A DNA stretch of 64,000 nt from Ciceribacter sp. L1K22 (GTDB taxonomy: Bacteria; Pseudomonadota; Alphaproteobacteria; Rhizobiales; Rhizobiaceae), in contig NZ_JAGFPK010000001.1 of assembly GCF_017599385.1 (NCBI RefSeq), positions 3,293,436 through 3,357,435 on the forward strand, written 5' to 3'. Below the pieces are notes generated by a model. The model was not told the origin of the DNA, ran no database searches, and was given only the letters and a program-made list of their open reading frames with translations. How positions within the stretch are numbered: the stretch's first letter is position 1; each line of letters opens with the position of its first letter. Both the position numbers and the translations under genes were made by a program. Positions 1 to 9,242 of this stretch are shown piece by piece.

Positions 1-697
1 CGGCAACGAAGCGATCGGCCGGCTTGCGATAGATCTCGATCGGGCTCGCCGCCTGGCGGATTTTGCCGCCGCTCATGACGACAACCGTATCGGCCATGGT
101 CATCGCCTCGCGCTGGTCATGGGTGACGACGATCGTGGTGATGCCGAGCTGCTGCTGCAGCTTGCGAAGTTCCACCTGCATCGCCTCGCGCAGCTTGGCG
201 TCGAGCGCCGACAGCGGCTCGTCGAGCAGGAAGAGTTTCGGCGAAATCGCAAGAGCCCGGGCAATCGCAACGCGCTGCCGCTGGCCGCCGGAGAGCTTGT
301 GCACCGGTCGGTCTGCATAGCCGGTGAGGTGGATCATCGCCAGCAGCTCGTCGACCCGCTTCACCTGCTCCTCGCGGCCGATGCCACGGATGCGCAGGGG
401 ATAGGCGATGTTTTCGCCGACAGTCAGATGCGGGAAGAGTGCCAGCGACTGGAAGACCATGCCAAGATCCCGCTTGTGCGTCGGAACCTGCGTGATGTCA
501 CGGTCGTCGAGCACCACCGCACCCTCAGTCGGACTTTCGAGACCGGCAATCATCCGGAGCAGCGTGGTCTTCCCGCAGCCGGAGGGGCCGAGCAAACAAA
601 CGAAAGTCCCGTGCGGCACGGAGAGCTGCACATGGTCAACCGCCGTGAAAGGACCGAACTGTTTGGTTACGGAATTGAGGACGAGGCCAGACATCAT
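1..697 (-). CDS. ABC transporter ATP-binding protein, polyamine (PotA) type, partial
   Basis: This is the ATPase of an ABC importer of the spermidine/putrescine type; the gene runs off the left edge, so only about the first 232 residues are seen. Visible in order are Walker A (GPSGCGKTT, about residue 37), a Q-loop (VFQSLALFPH), the signature LSGGQRQRVAIARAL, Walker B (LFLLDEPLSALD) and the switch His (VVTHDQREAM). Two Met codons are adjacent at the start (697 and 694); either is possible. It lies downstream of the binding-protein gene and the ureohydrolase on the same strand, with a palindromic repeat in the 183-bp gap. The permeases are presumably beyond the window. Family assignment is firm, substrate is inferred from the neighbours. 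Confidence 0.88.
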   Translation of the reverse strand, partial: MMSGLVLNSVTKQFGPFTAVDHVQLSVPHGTFVCLLGPSGCGKTTLLRMIAGLESPTEGAVVLDDRDITQVPTHKRDLGMVFQSLALFPHLTVGENIAYPLRIRGIGREEQVKRVDELLAMIHLTGYADRPVHKLSGGQRQRVAIARALAISPKLFLLDEPLSALDAKLREAMQVELRKLQQQLGITTIVVTHDQREAMTMADTVVVMSGGKIRQAASPIEIYRKPADRFVA

Positions 698-832
698 GTC
701 TCCGAAGTCAAGTGGTCAGGGCCCGATGCCCTTTTGGCGCGGCGATAGCATCTCACGCTCGTATTGTATTGCAAACGCTACGGTCCCGGATGGAGCATCA
801 CGCGTTGGTGGTTGGGTTTTCCCTCACCCTGC

Positions 833-856
833 CCTCTCCCCGGCAGCGGGGAGAGG
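833..856. repeat. Palindromic GGGGAGAGG hairpin repeat
   Basis: Perfect 9-bp arms CCTCTCCCC and GGGGAGAGG flank a six-base loop in the gap between the binding-protein gene and the ATPase gene. The flanking TTTCCCTCACCCTGCC resembles the dispersed palindromes common in rhizobial genomes. In the minus-strand transcript it would form a stable hairpin just after the binding-protein stop, which could protect that message or lower read-through into the ATPase gene. Confidence 0.6.
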
Positions 857-880
857 AGACGTTGGCGCTGTCTGGTCCAA

Positions 881-1969
881 TCAACCGACGATCAGTTCCG
901 TCCACTTCTGATTCAGCCAGTCCGACTTGGTCTGATAGAGGTCGTAGCGGGGCGTGATCGGCTCGATGTCAGAGGAAACGGCAGCAAATTCGTCCGCTGT
1001 CAGGTCGAGCAGTTCACGCTTGACCGTCGGGGCCGTGCCGACCTTGCGCGACAGCGTCGCCTGAATGGACGGCTGGCACATGTAGTCGATGAAGATGTGT
1101 GCTTCTTCGGTCTTGGCGGACGCGCGCGACAAAGCCCAGCAACCCGAATCCTGGATGCCGCCTTCCTGTGGGAAGGTCGAGCGAACCGGCTGGCCGTCGG
1201 CAGCGGCAAGACCTGTGACGTCGTGATAGTACTGGCCCATCGGGATTTCGCCCGACTTCAGCGCCTGTTCGAACTGGGCTTCGTCACGATACCATAGGCG
1301 CACATTCGGCTTCACCTCGGCAAGCTTTTCGAAGACCTTCAGGATTCCTTCCTCGGTGTCGAGCGCATTGGTGCCGCCGAAATGGGTCTTGGCGGTCACT
1401 TCCAGAAGGAACGAGTTCGACACCAGAGCCAGCAGCCCGAGCTTGTCGGCATTGGCCGGATCCCAGAGCGCGTTCCAAGAGGTGGGCGCTTCCTTGTAGA
1501 CATCGGTATTGGTGACGAGGGTGATGTACCAAGCAACGGCACCAACACCTGCGACACGACCGTCCGGGTACTTGTTGACGAAACGATCGATCAGGCCCGA
1601 GGCATTCTTGATCTTGGCCATATCGATAGGAGCCCAGAGCTCGGTGGCCTGCCCCTTCAGCATGGCGACCTGCGACATCATCGAGAGGTCGGCCGGCGCC
1701 TGGCCGGCCTTTGCGGCCTGCTCAAGCTGGACAAGCCAAGCTTCACCGGTCGGCTCGGCGATCGACTCGACGGCGATGCCGGTCGCCTTGGTGAAATCCG
1801 GAAAGATATTCGTGTCGAACGAATCCTTAAAGTAACCCCCATAGACGCCGACCTTGATCGAACGGTCTTGCGCGCGAAGGATCGACGGCATCGAGAGCGC
1901 CCCAACGGCCGCAAGCGAACCGGCGAGCAAGCCACGGCGGCTAGTGGAAGTGGAAAGAATGTCTTTCAT
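881..1969 (-). CDS. ABC transporter substrate-binding protein, spermidine/putrescine family
   Basis: Periplasmic binding protein of about 362 residues. The N-terminus carries a twin-arginine style leader (TSTSRRGLLAGSLAAVGAL) ending near ILRAQ, followed by a PotD/PotF-type fold (KVGVYGGYFKDSF at the mature N-terminus, late GTAPTVKREL). I chose the ATG at 1969 over an upstream in-frame start at 2008 because AGAGGGA lies about six bases before it and the signal peptide begins there. It is preceded by the ureohydrolase gene (82 bp gap) and followed by the ATPase, all on one strand, which suggests uptake of a polyamine or guanidino compound that the ureohydrolase then splits. The exact ligand is not readable. 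Confidence 0.85.
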   Translation of the reverse strand: MKDILSTSTSRRGLLAGSLAAVGALSMPSILRAQDRSIKVGVYGGYFKDSFDTNIFPDFTKATGIAVESIAEPTGEAWLVQLEQAAKAGQAPADLSMMSQVAMLKGQATELWAPIDMAKIKNASGLIDRFVNKYPDGRVAGVGAVAWYITLVTNTDVYKEAPTSWNALWDPANADKLGLLALVSNSFLLEVTAKTHFGGTNALDTEEGILKVFEKLAEVKPNVRLWYRDEAQFEQALKSGEIPMGQYYHDVTGLAAADGQPVRSTFPQEGGIQDSGCWALSRASAKTEEAHIFIDYMCQPSIQATLSRKVGTAPTVKRELLDLTADEFAAVSSDIEPITPRYDLYQTKSDWLNQKWTELIVG

Positions 1970-2050
1970 GATGATGTTCCCTCTGTTGTCCAAGGCACTT
2001 TGGCGCATTGATTTGTTTTGCCGGCACTCCGGCTATTGTGGTGGTGTCTC

Positions 2051-3103
2051 TCACCGTTCGGTGATTGCGGGACTGAACACCATCAGACTCAGGATCTCGA
2101 AAAGAACCTGAGCTCCCGCATGCGCTGTATTGTTCGTCGCATCATATTGCGGCGCGACCTCGACCACGTCGCCACCGACAACATTCACCCCCTTCAGTCC
2201 ACGCAGCAACTCAAGCACTTCTCGCGTGTTGAGGCCACCAACCTCAGGCGTTCCGGTCCCAGGAGCAAAACTTGGGTCGAGGCTGTCGATATCAAACGAA
2301 ATGTATGTAGGACCGTCGCCGACGATCGCCTTGGCTCTCTCGATGACCGCAGGCATGCCCAGGCCGCTGATGTCTTCCGCGTGGATAACGGTCATGCCGG
2401 AATCATATGTAAACTCCCAGAGATATTCCGCCGACCCTCTTATACCGATCTGGATCGTGCGGGTTGGATCGAGGACCCCATCAAGGACGGCCTGACGGAA
2501 GGGGCCGCCATGGTGAAACTTCGTATCCTCGAAAGGTGCGCTGGTATCGCAGTGGGCATCGATATGGATGAGCCCTACAGGACCTCTTTTGCCGACCGCT
2601 TTTAGAATGGACGACGAAATCGAATGGTCGCCCCCCACGGCAAGTGGTAGCACACCGGCATCGACGATCTGATTGAAGCGACGTTCTATATCCTCGTGGG
2701 CCGTTTCAAGCCGATAGCGACTACGAAGGGGCACATCGCCAATGTCGGCGACCCGCAATTCGTGAACTGGCGCACAACCCAGAACATGGTTGTAGGGGCC
2801 AATGCGATCGATGGCTCGCAGGGCCCGCGGTCCGAAACGGGATCCGGGCCGATTGGTCACACCCAAATCCATCGGCACCCCGGTAATGGCCACCTGAATA
2901 TCACCGAAGTCCGGGTTGTCCGCCGCGATGTCTCGGTAGGGCGCCGAGAGGAAAGTCGGCACACCGGCGAACGGCGCCGCGCGTGTCCCTTTCGAAAAAA
3001 TCTTGTCTCCGACTTTTTTGAACTCCGGATCGAAAATCTCGCCGTTGCGACTCTCACCGTATTTCGCCCGGAGTGCCGCAAGCTTCGCTGCATCAAATGC
3101 CAT
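2051..3103 (-). CDS. speB: Agmatinase-like ureohydrolase (arginase superfamily)
   Basis: A 350-residue manganese enzyme that hydrolyses a guanidino group to urea, agmatine to putrescine being the usual family reaction. Metal ligands are all present: GGDHS (His160), HIDAHCD (Asp182, His184, Asp186) and SFDIDSLDP (Asp271, Asp273), with FHHGG (about 197-200) near the substrate pocket and TPEVGG (Glu287). Length and motifs fit agmatinase, guanidinobutyrase or guanidinopropionase equally well. It heads the minus-strand transport cluster and is divergent from a LysR gene (161-bp gap), the likely regulator. The start has AGGAAA about 9 bases upstream. The symbol is by family only. Confidence 0.85.
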   Translation of the reverse strand: MAFDAAKLAALRAKYGESRNGEIFDPEFKKVGDKIFSKGTRAAPFAGVPTFLSAPYRDIAADNPDFGDIQVAITGVPMDLGVTNRPGSRFGPRALRAIDRIGPYNHVLGCAPVHELRVADIGDVPLRSRYRLETAHEDIERRFNQIVDAGVLPLAVGGDHSISSSILKAVGKRGPVGLIHIDAHCDTSAPFEDTKFHHGGPFRQAVLDGVLDPTRTIQIGIRGSAEYLWEFTYDSGMTVIHAEDISGLGMPAVIERAKAIVGDGPTYISFDIDSLDPSFAPGTGTPEVGGLNTREVLELLRGLKGVNVVGGDVVEVAPQYDATNNTAHAGAQVLFEILSLMVFSPAITER

Positions 3104-3264
3104 GGCCGATTTTCCTGATTATGACGATGATCGTTTCATCTGTCTGTTTTTGCGGCAGCAACACGCGCTGCATCCATTGTAAGCAATAATCGCCGAGCTA
3201 CTTGGAAAATCAATTCACGATGTTATAGCGTTGCATGTGAGAAAAATTCACGGACCGCAACCCT
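3104..3264. promoter_or_regulatory. Divergent promoter region, ureohydrolase / LysR
   Basis: The 161-bp gap between the divergent ureohydrolase and LysR genes is AT-richer than its surroundings and must hold both promoters. TCAC and GTGA half-sites 18 bp apart near 3218-3243 (in TCACGATGTTATAGCG and TGCATGTGA) could be part of a LysR site, but the symmetry is imperfect and I do not claim an operator. Confidence 0.4.
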
Positions 3265-4242
3265 GTGTCAAACCGCTTGCCACCGCTGAATCCCCTGCGC
3301 GCTTTTGAAGCAGCGGCGCGACGCGGTTCAATTTCTGCTGCTGCGCGGGAGCTGAACGTTACCCACGGCGCCGTTTCCCACCAGATTCGCAGCCTCGAGG
3401 AGACTTTGAAAACCAGCCTCTTCGAGCGGGGAGGAAAAAGATTGAAGCTAACGCCGCAGGCCGCACTCCTTCTGCCGGCGGTGACGCAAGCGTTCGACGG
3501 CATAGCAGCAGCGACCGCACTTATGAGCCGGCCGTCAACAAGTGGCAACCTGCGCGTCTCTTGCGTTCCGGCACTCCTGTCTCTGTGGCTCGTTCCGCGT
3601 ATCGGCTCTTTTTCCGATCGGTATCCGGAAATAAGCCTGACACTGACGTCGAGCAACGACGCCAACCTTCTCCAGTCTCCAGAGATCGATGTCGCAATCC
3701 TCTATGGTCAGGGAGATTGGCGTGACTGCTGGACGCGTCTTCTCAGCAATTTTGACCTTTTTCCGGTAGCCAGTCCGACGCTTCTGAACAACAGGGCCCT
3801 TCGGTCTTTCCGTGACCTGCGTGATCATGTGCTTCTCCATGGGGACGACGGACGAGAATGGCACAGCTGGCTGGCCGCTGCCGACGAACTCGACATGCCC
3901 AAGCCGCGTCAGCATTTCATGGGTGATGCACGTTTGGCGATAGAGGCGGCGCGGTACGGTCATGGCGTGGCACTGGGAGACAGCATTACGGCTTTAAGCT
4001 TGATTACGGCGGGAGAGCTGGTGATTCCATTCGATCTCACCGTTCCGGCACCCGACGCTTTCTACGTTGCATCACGCAACGATGTCCGCTCCGCTCCAAT
4101 TGCCAAAGTGTTCATCGACTGGGTGTTCGAGACGATAGAATCTGAACACAGCGGCCGCCCAAGACCAACCCAAAACAGCGGCAGAACTGGCTCCTCGCCA
4201 AGACGCCGTACTGCCAAAACGACAATCGAGCGCCCGGAATAG
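3265..4242 (+). CDS. LysR-family transcriptional regulator (GcvA-like)
   Basis: A 325-residue LysR regulator. The winged helix-turn-helix is at residues 8-66 (LRAFEAAARRGSISAAAREL, then VTHGAVSHQIRSLEE), followed by a substrate-binding effector domain starting near residue 93 (LRVSCVPALLSLWLVPRIG). The PLNPLRAFEAAAR opening is typical of the GcvA branch. The start is a GTG at 3265; no in-frame ATG fits the conserved N-terminus. The last 35 residues are a low-complexity Arg/Thr/Ser tail not usual in the family. Divergent from the ureohydrolase and 26 bp upstream of an aminotransferase on the same strand, it probably controls both. Confidence 0.88.
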   Translation: MSNRLPPLNPLRAFEAAARRGSISAAARELNVTHGAVSHQIRSLEETLKTSLFERGGKRLKLTPQAALLLPAVTQAFDGIAAATALMSRPSTSGNLRVSCVPALLSLWLVPRIGSFSDRYPEISLTLTSSNDANLLQSPEIDVAILYGQGDWRDCWTRLLSNFDLFPVASPTLLNNRALRSFRDLRDHVLLHGDDGREWHSWLAAADELDMPKPRQHFMGDARLAIEAARYGHGVALGDSITALSLITAGELVIPFDLTVPAPDAFYVASRNDVRSAPIAKVFIDWVFETIESEHSGRPRPTQNSGRTGSSPRRRTAKTTIERPE

Positions 4243-4268
4243 GACGCCTGATCCATCAAGGACCCCGC

Positions 4269-5444
4269 ATGTCACATGCCGCTTTCAACCCTCTGGTCTC
4301 GAAACTCTCGCCTCCGCCTGTTCCTTCTGTCTTCGCGTGGGGACGCGCGTACGACGAAGCGAAGGGACCGCTCATTGATCTCAGCCAGGCTGTCCCTGGT
4401 TATCCGCCCCATCGCGATATGCTCGCTTGGCTCGCTCAGACATCTGGCTCTCGCACCTATGCGGGCTACGGACCGATTGAGGGAGAAGATTCTCTGCGAG
4501 AGGCCTACGCCGCCGAAATGAGAAAGCTATACAAGGCGCCGGTGGGATTTGAGAATATTCATATAACCTCGGGCTGTAACCAGGCCTTCATGGCGGCTGC
4601 CATGGCGATCGCCGGTAGTGGTGACGCTATCGCTTTGACCGACCCCTACTACTTCAACCAGGAAACAACTCTCGCAATGCTCGGCATACGACGCGAGCTG
4701 ATTTCGTTGGAACCGAAGACGGGTTTCATCCCGACGCTTTCGGAAATCACGCGGGTCTTGCAGACGGGCGTTCGCGCCGTCGCGTTGGTATCGCCCAACA
4801 ATCCGACGGGTGCCATATACCCCCCCGCGCTGCTATCAGACATCTTTGCAGCATGCCGCGATGCCGGCGCGTTCCTGATCCTCGACGAGACATACCGGGA
4901 CTTTCTTCCCGGCGGAGCGCAACCGCACGAGCTACTGTCCACTCCGGACTGGGCCGAAAACCTTATCCTTTTGTATTCGTTTTCCAAATCCTTCTGCATT
5001 CCTGGCCACCGGCTGGGCGCCGTCACGGCGGGACCCCAAGCCGTCGCGGAGATTGCCAAGGTGATGGACAACCTGCAGATATGTGCTCCTCGCGCACCAC
5101 AGGCCGCAGTGGCGATGGCCATACCCAGGCTTTTTGATTGGAGAGAAGAAAACCGGAGGGAAATCCTGAACCGCGCCGATGCATTGAAGGCCGTCATGGC
5201 CCGGCTTCCCCGGTGGAAGATGGATTCCCTCGGCGCTTACTTCGCGTTCATCCGCCACCCATTCGCCAAAACCTCGTCCGCTGTCGTTGCGGAAAGACTG
5301 GCCAAAAATGCGGGTGTCCTCTGCATTCCGGGAGGCTACTTCGGGGTTGGCCAAGATGCATACCTGCGTTTTGCCTTTGCAAATGCGGACAGCACTACCA
5401 TAGCTGGACTAGCCGATCGGCTTGGCCAGTTTGAAATAGACTAG
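4269..5444 (+). CDS. PLP-dependent aminotransferase, class I/II
   Basis: A 391-residue fold-type I aminotransferase. Visible motifs are the glycine-rich TSGCNQAF cofactor loop (about residue 99), SPNNPTG (about 178), LDETYRDF with the pyridine-ring Asp (about 204), and the Schiff-base lysine in YSFSKSF (Lys240), then the phosphate-binding Arg in GHRLG. Full length for the aspartate-aminotransferase-like group. It follows the LysR gene by 26 bp and likely shares its transcript. The pairing with a ureohydrolase across the divergent promoter suggests breakdown of arginine-derived or polyamine nitrogen, but the amino donor cannot be told from sequence. Confidence 0.88.
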   Translation: MSHAAFNPLVSKLSPPPVPSVFAWGRAYDEAKGPLIDLSQAVPGYPPHRDMLAWLAQTSGSRTYAGYGPIEGEDSLREAYAAEMRKLYKAPVGFENIHITSGCNQAFMAAAMAIAGSGDAIALTDPYYFNQETTLAMLGIRRELISLEPKTGFIPTLSEITRVLQTGVRAVALVSPNNPTGAIYPPALLSDIFAACRDAGAFLILDETYRDFLPGGAQPHELLSTPDWAENLILLYSFSKSFCIPGHRLGAVTAGPQAVAEIAKVMDNLQICAPRAPQAAVAMAIPRLFDWREENRREILNRADALKAVMARLPRWKMDSLGAYFAFIRHPFAKTSSAVVAERLAKNAGVLCIPGGYFGVGQDAYLRFAFANADSTTIAGLADRLGQFEID

Positions 5445-5480
5445 GGCGCCCTATCGGCGCTCTGGGATCGACGAATTAAG

Positions 5481-6338
5481 TTGACTATAAAAGTGAACTT
5501 TATATGGTCCATCGCAAAGATCCATGCCATCCGAAATCGGACGATAGTGAAGCAAAACGAGAGATACGCCGGGCCCTGCGGCAACGCGGGGTATATCGAT
5601 GCACCGGACATCCTGGATCGGCTGTTACAGCAATCGACCGGCGGGAAATACGCCTACTGTAAAGGTAAATTCGTTCTCGATGACCCTGCAGACGTGGAGC
5701 GCATCGAATGCCGGGAACTCTGCGACGCCTCACGTTTTGCCGGCATTATCGACCGCTATGCGAGCCGTTTTGGCAAAGCTGATCGCCGGGCCGTGGTTTC
5801 CATGTGGACCATGTATTACTTCAGCACCCTCGCGATCAGTGCCACCATATTCTGGTTGGAGATGCGACGTTCCTTGCCTCTAGCGCTCGAGGAGGTGGCG
5901 GTCTGTTTGGACCCGGAGACGGCAGAACCCCGATGCTTCGTCCTGCAGAACGCGGGAGAAGAGGCACATCATTTGCAAATCGGCAGCGCCCTCCAGCCGC
6001 TTCTGCTACGACACGCAACGCCATTGATAGCGGCGATCTCGGAAAACACCGGGGTGGCTCGGCGGCTTGTCTGGTCCAATCTCGTGGCCTACTTCGCCTG
6101 GATCGTGACCGAGATCGGAAGATTGACCGACTCTGCTCTGGAAGCGGAAGGACTGGAGCTCCTCCAGACTGCACTTTGGTCGGAGGACATACCGAACCCG
6201 ATGCTAGGGCTCGTGCAAGAAATTTCAGGTAACGGCGGCGTGACGATCAATAGACGACGTGTCTGCTGCCTCCGATATATGCTTCCCGGTATGGCGGGAT
6301 GCGGTGAGGTATGCCCATTGCCGGGCGGGCGCTGCTGA
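5481..6338 (+). CDS. fhuF: FhuF-like siderophore-iron reductase
   Basis: A protein of up to 285 residues ending in the FhuF hallmark CC-x10-C-x2-C (VCCLRYMLPGMAGCGEVC), which binds a [2Fe-2S] cluster used to reduce iron in ferric siderophores at the cytoplasmic side. The start is uncertain: the open frame begins with TTG at 5481, but in-frame GTG codons at 5493 and 5547 are alternatives, and the later one gives 263 residues, close to the family's usual length. The gene converges on the fhuB stop with 12 bp between them, so it forms its own transcript but belongs to the same iron-uptake function. Confidence 0.78.
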   Translation: MTIKVNFIWSIAKIHAIRNRTIVKQNERYAGPCGNAGYIDAPDILDRLLQQSTGGKYAYCKGKFVLDDPADVERIECRELCDASRFAGIIDRYASRFGKADRRAVVSMWTMYYFSTLAISATIFWLEMRRSLPLALEEVAVCLDPETAEPRCFVLQNAGEEAHHLQIGSALQPLLLRHATPLIAAISENTGVARRLVWSNLVAYFAWIVTEIGRLTDSALEAEGLELLQTALWSEDIPNPMLGLVQEISGNGGVTINRRRVCCLRYMLPGMAGCGEVCPLPGGRC

Positions 6339-6350
6339 TTGCGGCCATCT

Positions 6351-8345
6351 TTAAATGCTCTCACGTCTGCGCCGCAGCAGCAATATGAGGAACGGCGCAC
6401 CGACAAGCGCCGAAACAATGCCTGCAGGCAGTTGGTAGGGGAAGACGATGTTCCGTCCGATCCAATCCGCTGCCACCATGAGTAGTCCGCCGAGCACCGC
6501 CGATACCAAGAGCTGCTCTACTGCTTTCCTCAACCCGAGCTCTCGCGCGATGTGCGGAGCCATGAGGCCCACGAAACTCAAGGGACCGACAGCAAGCGTT
6601 GCTGCCGCGCTCAGCACACCCGCGAGAACAAACATAACGAATCTACTGGTACGCAACGGTACGCCCAGTGCTCCAGCAGCAGTGGGCCCAAGAGGCAATA
6701 GTTCAAGCCAGCGGTGGAGCCGCAGCGCCACTGCGCCGAGCACGACCAGGAACCCCGTAACCGAGACAGCAGTCATCAGATCGACGTTATAGGTAGACCC
6801 GCTCATCCACCGCAGCAGGAACATGGAGCGCGGATCCCCGGTCGCCGAAAGCACGCCAACAACCGCATCAGCCATAGCACTGAGCGCGATCCCGGCAAGA
6901 AGAACCCGTTCTGGGGCAAAGCTGCCGCGCGAACCATTCAGAAGAATGACGGCAAGTACGATCGTCGCCCCAAGGCCAGCCAGCGCCAGTTGTCCGCCGA
7001 GGCCCGGAATCCCGACAACAAAGAGGCCGGCGGTCAATCCAAGTGTTGCCCCAGCGCTGATACCGAGCACCTCAGGGCTGGCCATTTCGTTTCCAGTAAG
7101 CCGCTGGAGAATGGTGCCTGCGATTGCAAGCATTGCACCGGCGGACAGTGCTGCGAGAACGCGCGGCCACCTCAGAGCAAGGAGTTCGAAGAAATAATTC
7201 AGGTCGATGAAGGCCCAGTCTCCAACCCCCATCCGCCCGATAAAAAGTGATACGAGCACGGCTAGGACAAGCGTTGTCACGGCAAGAGCGACCACGGCAA
7301 AACGGGAACCGCCGCCGCTTCCATGCACTCGAATTGCATCCTGTGCAGCAACTCGATGGCGGATCTTTAACCGTGGAAGCAGAAAGAGCAGAAGAGGCGA
7401 TCCCAGTACAGCCGTGACCGCGCCAGTCGGCAGAAAATCCGACATCGCACCAGCCACCAATTGGACGGCGCCGTCGGCGAGCCAAAGCAACCCGCCCCCG
7501 GTGATCGCGGACCAGAGCAGAATTTCGGCGGGACGGCGAGCCCCGGCGAGCCGAATGATGATTGGGGCAACGAGACCAATGAATCCGATGACACCGACCG
7601 CGGATGTCACAAATGCAGCAAGCGCGACGGCGATCGACACCGCGGCGATCCGAAGAGACTTCACAGGAACCCCAAGTGATGTCGCATTCCCTTCGCCCAA
7701 TTCCAGAAGGCCGAGTGGGCGAACGAGGAGTCCGGCCAAAACGGCGACGATCCCTAACTTGTATGACAGGGAAACAGGGATATCCCAGCTTTGTTGCGAC
7801 AGGGAACCCGATCCCCAGATGAAAAGGCTCACGAGATACCGCTCATTCAACAGCATCAAAACCGCCGATAGCGCACCGCACCAAAGGCTGATGACGAGCC
7901 CCGAAAGAACGAGCGAGAAAGGTGAGAATCCGCGTCTCGCTCCGAGCGCAAAGACGATCAGGGCGACCGCGACACTGCCGGCAAGCGCGACCAGATCGCG
8001 CCCGTAGCCGAGAAGGTCGGGCACGAAAAGGGTAACAGCCACGAGTGCGAGATTGGCCCCCGTCGAGATACCGAGGGTCGTTGGCGAGGCCAGCGGATTT
8101 CGAAGCACTTGCTGAAAGAGAGCGCCTGAGAGCCCAAGGCATGCTCCGGCGAGAAGCGCTGTCGCCATCCGTGGCAACAATGAGTGGTAGAGCAACATCG
8201 TCGGCAAATCGTAGGAAGCCGTTTGCGGCTGCATCGTCTGAAGGAGCGGAGCCATTTGCAGAACGGCGACCATGACAGCCACGATCAGCGTGCCGATGGC
8301 GATGGAGGGCGGCGCAATCGCTGCGCGTCTGATAACACCGATCAT
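6351..8345 (-). CDS. fhuB: Ferric-hydroxamate ABC permease, fused double-length (FhuB-like)
   Basis: A 664-residue inner-membrane permease made of two tandem FecCD-type halves, as in FhuB. Each half carries the conserved cytoplasmic-loop region contacting the ATPase (LGISTGANLALV near 95 and LGISAGATLGLT near 425) and a late GFIGLVAPII (near 260) or SFVGLMAPHIAR (near 590). About 18-20 hydrophobic spans are expected. Its start overlaps the end of the binding-protein gene (8342-8345, ATGA), so translation is coupled. It is the last gene of fhuC-fhuD-fhuB. Confidence 0.92.
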   Translation of the reverse strand: MIGVIRRAAIAPPSIAIGTLIVAVMVAVLQMAPLLQTMQPQTASYDLPTMLLYHSLLPRMATALLAGACLGLSGALFQQVLRNPLASPTTLGISTGANLALVAVTLFVPDLLGYGRDLVALAGSVAVALIVFALGARRGFSPFSLVLSGLVISLWCGALSAVLMLLNERYLVSLFIWGSGSLSQQSWDIPVSLSYKLGIVAVLAGLLVRPLGLLELGEGNATSLGVPVKSLRIAAVSIAVALAAFVTSAVGVIGFIGLVAPIIIRLAGARRPAEILLWSAITGGGLLWLADGAVQLVAGAMSDFLPTGAVTAVLGSPLLLFLLPRLKIRHRVAAQDAIRVHGSGGGSRFAVVALAVTTLVLAVLVSLFIGRMGVGDWAFIDLNYFFELLALRWPRVLAALSAGAMLAIAGTILQRLTGNEMASPEVLGISAGATLGLTAGLFVVGIPGLGGQLALAGLGATIVLAVILLNGSRGSFAPERVLLAGIALSAMADAVVGVLSATGDPRSMFLLRWMSGSTYNVDLMTAVSVTGFLVVLGAVALRLHRWLELLPLGPTAAGALGVPLRTSRFVMFVLAGVLSAAATLAVGPLSFVGLMAPHIARELGLRKAVEQLLVSAVLGGLLMVAADWIGRNIVFPYQLPAGIVSALVGAPFLILLLRRRRESI

Positions 8346-9235
8346 GCCACCGTCTCCAGATGATCAGTCAGCAACCGAGCGAAGCGCATCGCATCGTTGA
8401 CCATGCCGAACATCAGCGACCCCGGCATGACGGAGAAGTTGTCCGCCCGGACGAAGGGGAGCGCGTTCCACAGCGGGCTCGTGCTGAGCTTCGGTAGAAC
8501 GTCGCCGGGTATCGGCTCCAGCGCAATCAGCAGCGCTGTCGGATCGCTGATCCTGGAAAGCTGCTCGATCCCGATGGTATCGAAGCCCCAGTAAGTCGCT
8601 TGTCCCGTCCAGGCGTTTTGAAGACCGAGCCTTTGGAGGATGTTGTCATAAAGACCCGGAGAGCCATAGACACGAGCATGTCTTGCATCGAGAAACGAAA
8701 CCAGGGCAACCGACGATATGTTCAGGGCAGCGATCCGCTCGCGGCATTCATCGAAGAATAATTCGGCGCTTTGAAGGAAAGCTTCGGCTTCCTGTTCGCG
8801 TCCAACCGCCGTGCCTAGCTGTCGTGTCGCCGCAATGGCCTTCGGCAGAATGTCGCCTCCTTCAGCCGAATAGACATCCAGCCGCAGAACCTGCCCGAGA
8901 GCGTCGAGGCGCGGCTTGAGCGCATCAAGGTAAGGGGTGGTCAATATTAGGTCGGGCTGAAGGGTGGTGAGAATCTCGAAATTGACTTCCCAGGCATTCC
9001 CCAGATCCATGACCGATGGTGGCATCTCTGGTTCAACGACCCAAATGTCCCAGTCCGCAAGCGAGGCAACTGCGGCCGGGACGATACCCAGAGCCATCAG
9101 CGTGGAAGCCACACCGTAGTCGAGGCTGACCACGACGCCGGGGGCAGCAGGCTGCGCCCGGGATGAGGTTGCAGAGAACGCAGCTGTACCGGCGACCGAG
9201 AGAAGGAGATCGCGGCGGGAAATCTGGAAGGACAT
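8342..9235 (-). CDS. fhuD: Iron-siderophore ABC substrate-binding protein (FhuD-like)
   Basis: A class III (long helix backbone) binding protein of about 297 residues. It opens with a Tat-type leader (SRRDLLLSVAGTAAFSAT, cut near SRAQP), then VVSLDYGVASTLMALGI, the usual FhuD/BtuF start. I prefer ATG 9235; an ATG at 9253 overlapping the fhuC stop is also in frame and would add six residues before the Tat motif. Middle gene of the iron-hydroxamate operon; coupled to fhuC upstream and fhuB downstream. Ligand is inferred to be a hydroxamate siderophore from the double-length permease and FhuF. Confidence 0.88.
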   Translation of the reverse strand: MSFQISRRDLLLSVAGTAAFSATSSRAQPAAPGVVVSLDYGVASTLMALGIVPAAVASLADWDIWVVEPEMPPSVMDLGNAWEVNFEILTTLQPDLILTTPYLDALKPRLDALGQVLRLDVYSAEGGDILPKAIAATRQLGTAVGREQEAEAFLQSAELFFDECRERIAALNISSVALVSFLDARHARVYGSPGLYDNILQRLGLQNAWTGQATYWGFDTIGIEQLSRISDPTALLIALEPIPGDVLPKLSTSPLWNALPFVRADNFSVMPGSLMFGMVNDAMRFARLLTDHLETVA

Positions 9236-9242
9236 AAGTTGA

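Noticed and set aside
5481-5510. AAGTTGACTATAAAAGTGAACTT considered as an iron box for fhuF
   Set aside because: The sequence has partial symmetry, but it does not fit TGA-N9-TCA, and the fhuF start is itself uncertain here.
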